Assembly (NCBI GenBank): GCA_014885115.2
Contig: WKLE02001646.1
Location: 1-16,827, forward strand
From: Asterionellopsis glacialis
Lineage: Eukaryota > Bacillariophyta > Plagiogrammaphyceae > Rhaphoneidales > Asterionellopsidaceae
DNA: 16,827 nucleotides
Direction: 5' to 3'
The notes below the pieces were generated by a model. It made no database searches. It was given only the letters and a program-made list of their open reading frames with translations, and was not told the origin of the DNA. This document shows positions 1-7,419 of this stretch, one piece after another (within the stretch, counting starts at the first letter, position 1; each line of letters begins with the position of its first letter). Made by a program: the position numbers and the translations under genes.

Positions 1-1077
1 TGTTGTCTTATTTCGCAGGTTGGTTCGTTAATGACATTGCTGTATTTACTTATTATTCAAGTAAGATGGTAGTATTTACGTCACATCGAGAATATGCTAT
101 CATGAAACAAGTTCAGAAATAAGCACAGAAATAAGAGCCAGGCAGGCAAGAGGAGGAATAAGAAGTACATGGTACAGGTATAGTACCCATGGTACTATTG
201 ATGTACCTGGTACCTGTACCTGTACAGGTATTAATACAAGGTACAGTACTGAAGCGCTATATTTACCAGGTTGGAAAAAATAAAAATTAGGTGTACCGTA
301 GGTACTGTAAGTGGGACTGTAATACATTATTATGCAGTGCAGCATATGTACTGTGTCTAGTAGTAGCCACTACCAGGTACACATGTTTACGGTATCAAAC
401 GTACCTGTATCAAACTTACTTACAGGTAAGGGTATTTCGAAAAATCACGACCAGTCAATTAGGGCTATAAATTCAAAATCAAAAACTCCATCTCAATCGA
501 TTGCAGTAACTATCAGGATAACTGCATAGGTACCGGATTTATATTTCACATTATTATTGGTGCTAAGTACAATATAAATAATATATAGTACAGTAATTCA
601 AAAGAAAGTGTAAATACTCATCAGATTCTCGCCACTATTTTCTACAGGTCCAACGTAGTATACGTATAATTATTCTTGTGACCTAATAGTGACGTATAAT
701 ATTGTACCTGGTAATTATAAGGGGTAAATATACAAGGCAATAAGTGTCAACCACGACTGTTTTTTTTCGGACGGATGAACGACACCCGGTACCGACCTGG
801 TAGTGGTTTCTTAAGATCGAAAATTCCTTGGTCGATTGTACGTGACCTCATGAACTGTACCTTACCAGGTACCATGTATTTACCTGTACCGGTAGTCATA
901 GTCCTTCTGATGCCCATTCAATTAGGCTCGTGCAAATTTACACACAGTAGACTACTACTTACACAAACTCAGATCTCATGCTTGTTGCAATTTTGATTTG
1001 GCACAATCGTAATAAGCTAGAAATAAAACCAAAATCGGACAGCCACCATCCACCATAGTCCAGAAGACGATTCTATA
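1..1077. repeat. Intergenic region rich in GTACC/GGTAC palindrome-like motifs
   Basis: No credible gene is seen; the open stretches here are short and show no recognisable protein. The striking content is a dense scatter of TACCTGGTA or its complement TACCAGGTA (204-212, 371-379, 705-713, 863-871), plus many relatives such as TACCTGTAC, TACAGGTA and CCGGTACC. Positions 217-230 form a perfect 14-base palindrome (TACCTGTACAGGTA). Part of this stretch must hold the promoter of the CRAL-TRIO gene that starts near 1078, but no clear core promoter could be picked. Confidence 0.6.
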
Positions 1078-2143
1078 ATGTCGCTTTTTTCTTTTTCAGT
1101 TCCTAGGTTCGGGTTGGAACAACTAGAGCGTGAGGTAGAGACTATGTCCGAAGCGGAAAAGCAAGAAGCAGAAAATGATGTCCACGGAAGGGGAAATGAA
1201 TATACTCTGGAAACCGCGGATTTCATCGCAGATGTTCTAGGACGATTAGAATCAGCGCTGGCAAAAATTCCGGAGAAAGTTGCATTCGAACAAGCACAAT
1301 CTATCTGCCCGGAGTATGTAAATAGTAGTCGTTTCCGTCTAATGTTTTTGCGTGGGACAGTCTTCGATGTTAAACTTGCAGCTGAAAAGATTGTAGCATA
1401 TTGGTCGCGAAAACTAGAATTATTTGGTGAAGAACGGACGTTTCATGAACTTTCAATTCGAGATATGTTTGATGAAGATGAAGAAGCCCTATCAAGAGGA
1501 GGAATACGGGCACTTCCCGAACGAGACGAAGCTGGCCGTGGGCTGATAATTTCCTTCAGAACTTCTTATGATGTTAGGCCGGGGCATCGTGATAGTATGG
1601 TAAGTGAACTGGGACATAGTCCAACAACTCAATATTTGATTAGAAGCCGTTGTTACAAGTTGTTGCAAGTGTTGATGTACTCATGCAACACGAACTTTCG
1701 TTTTGGTTGGTTTGGTTAAATTATAACAGCTTCGTCTTCTTTGGTTGATGACCAACGAAATACTTAAAGACGTTGAGGTTCAAAAGAAAGGAATTGTCCT
1801 TATTATCTCGAATGCTATGCCCTCACATGAAATGTCGGGACACGATTACAAGATGGGTAGGCTTATATGGCGTGACGTCAACAACGCCCTTCCGGGACGT
1901 GTACAGGCCATTCACCAGTGCATTGCATGTTCCCCACTCTTGGAACATGTTATTGAATCAACCATGTTTGTGATCGGTAAGAGGCTTCGTGCACGGTATC
2001 GACATCATCATGATGCGGTGGAAGTGCTGGCGCATAGTTTAGAACCGTATAGAATTGTTCCTGAAATTTTGCCTCAACAATTAGGGGGAACACTGGATTT
2101 TGATTATGAACACTGGCTAGAGGAGCTCAGAAACGGGCACTAA
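1078..2143 (+). CDS. CRAL-TRIO (Sec14-like) domain protein, two exons
   Basis: The coding sequence joins 1078-1599 and 1730-2143, giving 311 residues. CRAL-TRIO proteins bind a small hydrophobic ligand such as a phospholipid, retinoid or tocopherol in a pocket and move or present it at membranes; the ligand here is unknown. An N-terminal helical part (about residues 75-125) carries the family pattern CPE-x-V, FLRG-x-xFD and AAEKIVAYW. The lipid-binding domain follows (about 145-295), with RP-GHRDSM running across the splice junction into LRLLW. The chain ends in LGG-x-LDFDYEHWLEE, a typical end for diatom members of the family as I recall them. There is no signal peptide or membrane segment. 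The start is uncertain: an in-frame ATG at 1144 (MSEAEKQ) follows a strong 3' splice-like tract ending at 1099, so translation may begin there. An AATAAA at 2282 could serve polyadenylation. The neighbouring RlmN gene is convergent. Confidence 0.85.
1600..1729 (+). other. Intron of the CRAL-TRIO gene (phase 0)
   Basis: A 130-base GT-AG intron with donor GTAAGT and acceptor AACAG. Exon 1 up to 1599 is exactly 174 codons, and exon 2 resumes in frame with LRLLWLMTNE, restoring the expected family sequence. If retained, the frame runs into a stop at 1717-1719 and gives a truncated 213-residue product. Confidence 0.85.
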
Positions 2144-2555
2144 AGTTGTTCTAAACGACTCCATGCACTACTGTTGTCAAATACAGTAGAAGTAGATTTT
2201 TGAGCAATTTTATTATTTGGTGTTATCGAAATAGAAATATTTTGAACTTCAGTTGAGAAAATATTGTCTTTGCTGTCACACAATAAAAGTTACATGATGC
2301 AGAAATCAGGATTAGAAAGCTACTCTAAAACAGAAAGCGACTCTAAAAATAGTTGTCATCCAAAAACAGGGTATTGAAAATGACGGTGGAGAAGTCTGAA
2401 TTGCGCGCATCTTTAGTGCTCTAGCCACGGCTAATCTAGAAACGCAAATCATCTAAAGTATGGTAAAAACGCATCTTTAGTCACTATTCAAGCGAAACGT
2501 GTTCCTGAACATAACACCACTTTTTGAAGCTTACAGCCTATCGTAGTATCTATAC
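2144..2555. other. Convergent intergenic region with short repeats
   Basis: This is the tail-to-tail spacer between the CRAL-TRIO and RlmN genes. It holds an AATAAA at 2282, an 18-base tandem duplication at 2315-2350, and two copies of CGCATCTTTAGT (2406-2417 and 2470-2481). No gene is seen. Confidence 0.6.
2315..2350 (+). repeat. Two-copy 18-base tandem repeat
   Basis: GAAAGCTACTCTAAAACA is followed directly by GAAAGCGACTCTAAAAAT, so the two units differ at only a few bases. The repeat lies in the 3' flank shared by two convergent genes. Confidence 0.8.
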
Positions 2556-4061
2556 CTATTTTTGTTTCTGTTTCTTTGTTGCCAACTGTCCACATGCACT
2601 GTTTTCATCATCTCCTCGAGTTGTTCGAATGTAACATAGTATTCCGTTCTCCGTCAGTATCTTCTGAAATGCAAGGACTCGGTCATCAGAAGGTCGACGA
2701 AATTCCATCAAAGCTACGTCCCCTGCAAACGGAGACAATGGTGTCCTGATATCATTCCAGGGGATTAAATTTACAAGAAGTTTAATTCCGGGTACATTCT
2801 GTAGGAGAGGTTGACAAAACTCAACCAAGTCTAAGGCATCTTCTGGATTGTCATTGATACCCTCGATCAAGGCAAATTCCAACATGGTAGACCGCATTCG
2901 TTTAGACCTTTGATTTAGAACCGGAATTAATCCTTCATCTCGCAACTCTGCCATAGAATATCTAGTTGTTGGGACAAGTTTCTTGCGAACCTGGTCCCGA
3001 CTAGCATGGACGCTCCATGCAAGCACAACCTGTGCACTTCCTAAATCCCAAAATGCTTGAGGTGTTGGCGCAACGGTTGATATTGTTACTCGACGTGGTG
3101 CAAGTTGAAATAATTGTTTATCTACCAAAATCTCAGCTGCCTTCACAACGTTATCAGCATTATCTGCTGGTTCACCCATACCCATGAATACAATATTGTC
3201 AATAGGATATACATCACGGACACGACAAGCCTTTTGTGCCCAATAAACTTGTGCTAATATTTCATCTGCTGATAGAGAACGTAGTTTCCCCATTTTACCT
3301 GTTGCACAAAATGTACAGCCCTGTCTACATCCAACCTGTGATGATACACAGAGGGTCGAACGTTTTCGATCGTTCCAGGGAATAATGACTGTTTCGACCT
3401 CAAAGCCATCGAAAAGTCGAAGTAACAACTTTGTCGTACCATCTGTACTTGTAGAAACTTCAACAAGGTTTGCAACTGTACTTTCAATGTTGTTCGAGGA
3501 GGCAAATTTCTCCTGGATGATTTGAATAGCCTTACGACCTAACCCATTCCCCTGTCTTCGTTTAGTTTCAAACATAAATTCAATAGTATCTTTCCTAACG
3601 GCTCCTTCCGTCGAACATTTTTCAAAATCACCCAACTCATCCTTCAAGGAAAGTAAATCAATACCAGGTTCAATTTGTGATGACGATTCATCAAAAAACC
3701 ACACAGGATCAACACCTATACGAAAACAGTCCCAACATGCTTGAGCTCTTCCTTTCCCATCAATAGCCTTTCCAAGGTCTTCCAATGTCAGGGATAATGG
3801 TGATGGTGAAACAGAAAAGGATGGAGTTACATCTTCCTTTCCCCCAACTTCCTTGTAATAGCGTTTTATATTACGATGACGTGATAAGTTTGTCAGTTTT
3901 TTGGAAGTTGTTGATCTCGTTGACATAAATGACGGTACTATACCTGCATGACCGCCCATAGTCCAACTGTCGACATCCATTGGAAATGATAAAATCATGA
4001 GGGCAAGGTATACACTTCGTGGTAGATCTACGCTACTGCCATTATTGAAGGAAATTCTCAT
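2556..4061 (-). CDS. RlmN-type radical SAM RNA methyltransferase
   Basis: A single uninterrupted frame of 501 residues. RlmN enzymes use two SAM molecules and a 4Fe-4S cluster to methylate C2 of an adenosine in 23S rRNA (A2503 in E. coli) and in some tRNAs. The radical SAM cluster motif is C245-x3-C249-x2-C252. C238 (TLCVSSQ) matches the conserved upstream cysteine, GMGEP is at 294-298, and C490 in ACGQL matches the catalytic cysteine that carries the methyl group, so all five key cysteines are present. The C-terminal RTTRGDDENSACGQLA is a textbook RlmN ending. The N-terminus (1-90) is longer and less conserved than in bacteria, while GKGRAQACWDCFRIGVDP (about 102-119) resembles the N-terminal domain of plant and algal members. 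In a eukaryote the expected site is an organelle ribosome, but no obvious transit peptide is seen at this start. A missed upstream exon is possible. Confidence 0.93.
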   Translation of the reverse strand: MRISFNNGSSVDLPRSVYLALMILSFPMDVDSWTMGGHAGIVPSFMSTRSTTSKKLTNLSRHRNIKRYYKEVGGKEDVTPSFSVSPSPLSLTLEDLGKAIDGKGRAQACWDCFRIGVDPVWFFDESSSQIEPGIDLLSLKDELGDFEKCSTEGAVRKDTIEFMFETKRRQGNGLGRKAIQIIQEKFASSNNIESTVANLVEVSTSTDGTTKLLLRLFDGFEVETVIIPWNDRKRSTLCVSSQVGCRQGCTFCATGKMGKLRSLSADEILAQVYWAQKACRVRDVYPIDNIVFMGMGEPADNADNVVKAAEILVDKQLFQLAPRRVTISTVAPTPQAFWDLGSAQVVLAWSVHASRDQVRKKLVPTTRYSMAELRDEGLIPVLNQRSKRMRSTMLEFALIEGINDNPEDALDLVEFCQPLLQNVPGIKLLVNLIPWNDIRTPLSPFAGDVALMEFRRPSDDRVLAFQKILTENGILCYIRTTRGDDENSACGQLATKKQKQK

Positions 4062-4560
4062 TTTGAAAAGTTTAGATTCGAAATAAATAATACCAGTTTT
4101 GACGTCTTTCTTGAAGATGTATTGCGTGCCGAAGAGTTTGTACCAACGTTATTTCAGTTACGTGGACTGAATTGTCGACCAAAGGGAGAACAAGCAGAAC
4201 AAGAGAAAAAACAGAGAAATCAGAAAATGAAATCTTGCGCTGATGGATGATGGATGGGTTGCCTGATCTTCATGATCTGTTTTGTGTTTTGTTCTTTGTC
4301 GCAAGTCTGTCGCCCGTTGCAAGAAGAGACCAGACCGTACGCCGGATGGACCAGACCAGAGGTTGACGTATAGCCGTACAGACACAGGATTTTTCTATTT
4401 TCCCAGTCCTCGTCCTTCCTCGACCTCAAAACGAAAAAGCAAGAAAAATAATCAAGCTATCTCGGTTTCATAATATAAAATTGCGTTTGTGGAAACGGTG
4501 AGAAGAACATGGATAACAAATAGCAAATATCAAAGCCAGTGTTATAAAAAAAAAGGAAAA
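4062..4560. other. Upstream flank of the RlmN gene, no recognisable gene
   Basis: This should contain the promoter and 5' leader of the leftward RlmN gene. It carries purine-rich runs and a few short open stretches on both strands that start at non-ATG codons and resemble nothing known. No TATA element or targeting exon could be assigned with confidence. Confidence 0.4.
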
Positions 4561-4856
4561 CAGAAGAAGTAGAAGTGGGCTCTGCTCATTGCTCAAGGTC
4601 AAGCTTGAAAAAATGACTTGAAATACGAAATTTCAAGCTTGAAATTTGCAGTGTTGCTTACATGCTGACATCCTCACACACATATTTTTGAAAATATTAA
4701 GAAAATTTTAGCTAAAAAATCTTTAATGATGTCACATAACATTACAAAGAATAAGCAATGTTGCAAAGGTCAAGCTTAAAAAAGTGTCTAATATAACAAG
4801 CATTTTCAAGCTTACCAAAAAAATAGTCCATGTTGCTTATTACTGGATGAGGACTG
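4561..4856. mobile_element. MITE-like inverted-repeat element, copy 1 (diverged)
   Basis: About 296 bases with a paired HindIII-site module near each end: AAGCTT at 4601 and 4635 on the left, 4772 and 4808 on the right. The left end carries ATTGCTCAAGGTCAAGCTTGA, equivalent to the left end of the second copy at 5028-5329, at the same distance (36-37 bases) from the presumed terminus. The right end reads ATTACTGGATGAGGACTG followed by TA. The left terminus has decayed and is placed by comparison only. No transposase is encoded, so it would be a non-autonomous element. Confidence 0.55.
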
Positions 4857-5027
4857 TAGTATTCAATCCTTGTTTCTACCATTTTTTCCATGATCAACAG
4901 GGTTTTGGAGGAATGAACACAAACTATTTGTAATATGTACCAGGCTTTATAACAGGACTGGGCAACAGTTCATTTCTCCCCCTGGTGTTCATACAAAAAT
5001 AAAGTTCTTTTTCGTGTTGTTATATTA

Positions 5028-5329
5028 CAGTCCCCACCACCAATAAACAACAATACATTGCTAAGGTCAAGCTTGAACTTTTCATCTAAAATAAGCAATT
5101 TAGATATTCAAAATTCTCCATATTGCATATTTTTTTGCATATTTTTGTATGGGAGGGCATGCTACTCTAGTTTTGGAAATAAGTGTAATAAAGAGATTTT
5201 ATGTAATAATGTAATATTTGTATCATTCAATAAGCAATGTTTCTGATGAAAGCTTGGATTTTTGGTATAAAATAAGCAATTTCAAGCTTGGAAAAATGGC
5301 GTGTATTGATTATTAGTGGGTGGAGACTG
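5028..5329. mobile_element. MITE-like inverted-repeat element, copy 2 (TA target)
   Basis: This 302-base element starts CAGTCCCCACCACCAATAA and ends TTATTAGTGGGTGGAGACTG, which are inverted copies of each other. The imperfect terminal inverted repeats extend about 55 bases inward through the CAAGCTTG motif. It is flanked by TA on both sides (5026-5027 and 5330-5331), as expected for the Tc1/mariner superfamily, whose ends often begin CAGT. Paired AAGCTT modules lie at 5069 and at 5250/5284. There is no coding capacity. Direct homology to the copy at 4561-4856 is visible, including AATAAGCAATGTT before the right module in both. Confidence 0.65.
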
Positions 5330-5963
5330 TATACTGAAAAGACCTACATCATTAGAAAGTTATATCAGTTGCTAGGAGCAGTAATCATTTCAACCCCACA
5401 AAAAAATATAAACTAAGCACTTCCTTTTCTTTGTTCTTATGGCAAAAGATAAAGGTTTGTTGATTTTTATTTAATCATACTAGTACTGATGAAAATTAGA
5501 GACTAGATTTAGTATTTTCATCTTATTGTTCTAATCATGTAATTGTGATAATACTATTGGTAACCATTATTTTGTTAATTAGTTTAAAAGCCCCACCACC
5601 ACCAAATTTAGTTTTATTAATTTTGTAAGAATGACGTGATTGTGATTTATTACAATGACTTGCAAAATTTCTGCAGTTAATCAATTAGGAATTATTTTGT
5701 TATTTTTTTGGGATATTACACATTTATCAAATTTTGTCCTTAGTGATGGCAAAATGCCTATTGACGACCACTACCACTTGGGCTATGGTTGCTGGCCATT
5801 GGTAATCATTATTTCTAAACAAAATGTTTCAATTTAGCACTTATATAATAGAAGAGAACACTAGATTGATGAGGTGGAAAGATTATGACTCTGTTGAGGT
5901 AAATTAAAGAAAAAGGCTTCCTGTTTTGAAGATAAAGAGCTTGTGAGAGTAATCAACAATCAA

Positions 5964-5990
5964 TGCCAAGATTGAATTGTAATCTTGGCA
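5964..5990. other. Perfect 10-bp hairpin
   Basis: TGCCAAGATT and its exact complement AATCTTGGCA are separated by a 7-base loop. The stem can extend by CAA/TTG outside a two-base bulge. The function is unknown; it could be a repeat terminus, a structured RNA or a chance palindrome. Confidence 0.7.
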
Positions 5991-6350
5991 AGTTGCGACA
6001 GAAATGGGATTGCTTTGATAGAGATCTTCTAAGATCATGATTGATTCAAGATAGGTTTGTGAAATAATCTTACTAACAGGCCATGGGGGTAGGACCATAT
6101 TTGGGGTCTTTTGCCAATGTATCAATTAGACCCATTTCATCACATACACATGTACAAATGTTACTACTAAAGAATTCACCCAAGAAAGGTGCGAGTACAG
6201 TAAAGCAAAAAAATAAAGAGTACGTACAGTAACACAATAAATACTTTTCATAAAAGTTTATTTGGAACGATAGCAACTTCATTCGTGACTCGGATATTTC
6301 TTTAAAATATCAGTAGGTATTGAGTACAATATTTATGTAAAAAATAAAAA

Positions 6351-6382
6351 ATGGTAATGCTGTGTTGCATAGCAGTTACCAT
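6351..6382. other. Imperfect 11-bp hairpin
   Basis: ATGGTAATGCT pairs with AGCAGTTACCAT with one bulged base around a 9-base loop. It lies in gene-free DNA, and no function is assigned. Confidence 0.6.
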
Positions 6383-7046
6383 TGCAATCTATAGTGCAAC
6401 TTATCTGACACCGCGCATACCAGGTACATTAGAAGTATCATAATATTAATTATTTGAAGTATAAGTTGGGGAATAACGGCTGCTTGGGACTCTTGCTTCA
6501 CATACTAACTGTTTGTCGTACCTTTTTTTGGATTATTCGAGAGAAAATAACCCCTCAATATTTTTCATCAATACCCCTAGGAAGGACGCGGCAATTAATA
6601 GGTAGCGGTGAAGTATAATGGAGCAATACCTGTTCCAGGTATATTAGCAAACTTCAAGTTAACACACTACCTGTACTATGACTCTATCCTAATGATATCA
6701 TGTACGGAGGTACGTGCGGATTGTCAATAAAAATATTCCTGCCATGTAAGTTCAAGTATATACTTATATACTCTACATGCGACTTTTTACGAATAAGTTC
6801 CACTCAGTCTCTAAGAAAGATACAAGGGCCTAAATGATGACTCCAGATCTGTTCTTGGTAGTAAGCAAAATCTCTAGACTGTACTCAAGTAGTAAGTATT
6901 TTTTTAAGTTCTCTAACACACATTCTTTGTGTCACCCCATGGTTTACGCAGGCGGGTAAGACCTTCAAGAATTAACCCCCGAGAATCATTTCATGCCACA
7001 AGCTATTTTAAAGACCGGGGCAAAACACACCATAGAGTCAACTTTA

Positions 7047-7145
7047 TTAGATCTACGATCTATTGTATGATCAGTTATTATTTTAAGTATATTGTTAGAT
7101 CTACGATCTACTGTACGATAAGTTTCTATTATTTTATTTACATTG
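7047..7145. repeat. Two-copy ~48-base tandem repeat upstream of the ankyrin gene
   Basis: TTAGATCTACGATCTA begins at both 7047 and 7095, and the following ~32 bases also match with a few substitutions and a 3-base insertion in the second copy. Each copy opens with the dyad AGATCTACGATCT. It lies about 260-360 bases before the ankyrin ATG, in the likely promoter or leader. Confidence 0.8.
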
Positions 7146-7365
7146 TCGTTGCTGTGATTTCACTCTATCGAACAGGGTCTCTTTCACGAGAAGCTACGTG
7201 CAGAATACGTGAGCAGACTTATCGAACTCTGAAAGGCGAATTCTCATTCTTTACGCGAACCTCGAAGATCACAAACGAAAACTACAGAGTAACACGGGAA
7301 GTCGGGTGCGGAAGAGCAATACAAACACTTATACCTGACATCAATAACTAACATCTGCTTTGTCG

Positions 7366-7419
7366 ATGGTACAACTTCAAGTGCACCAAGGACTCATCAA
7401 AAATGAACGATACAAATAG
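7366..7419 (+). promoter_or_regulatory. Upstream ORF overlapping the ankyrin gene start
   Basis: An ATG at 7366 opens a 17-codon frame that ends at a TAG at 7417-7419, beyond the main ATG at 7403 and in a different frame. Ribosomes that start here would bypass the main start. Its context is weak (T at -3) while the main ATG has A at -3, so leaky scanning is expected. It matters only if the transcript includes this position, which the sequence alone cannot show. Confidence 0.4.

Larger units (their letters stand above)
5332..6928. other. Gene-free AT-rich stretch
   Basis: About 1.6 kb with no recognisable gene. It holds repeated short phrases (TTGGTAACCATTATT and TTGGTAATCATTATT near 5560 and 5800; CCCCACCACCACCAA near 5591, like the start of the MITE terminus) that may be eroded repeat remnants. 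Two hairpins lie at 5964-5990 and 6351-6382. The TACCAGGTA motif recurs at 6418, and an interrupted relative lies at 6628-6642. Confidence 0.45.

Noticed and set aside
100..345. Minus-strand frame of 81 codons in the left flank
   Set aside because: Its residues are produced by the GTACC-rich repeats (runs of Val, Pro, Tyr, Leu), with no domain.
4601..5290. Regularly spaced AAGCTT repeats, considered as a CRISPR-like or satellite array
   Set aside because: The spacing is irregular between modules (about 171, 297 and 181 bases), and the units fit two elements with inverted ends better than an array.
5904..6125. Minus-strand frame of 73 codons that reads like a protein fragment
   Set aside because: The composition is plausible for a transposon remnant, but no motif could be recognised, and a second overlapping frame is equally open.
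6929..7351. 140-codon open frame upstream of the ankyrin gene
   Set aside because: It opens with GTG, not a normal eukaryotic start. The sequence is low in complexity and partly made of the tandem repeat, with no recognisable domain. More likely leader or promoter DNA.
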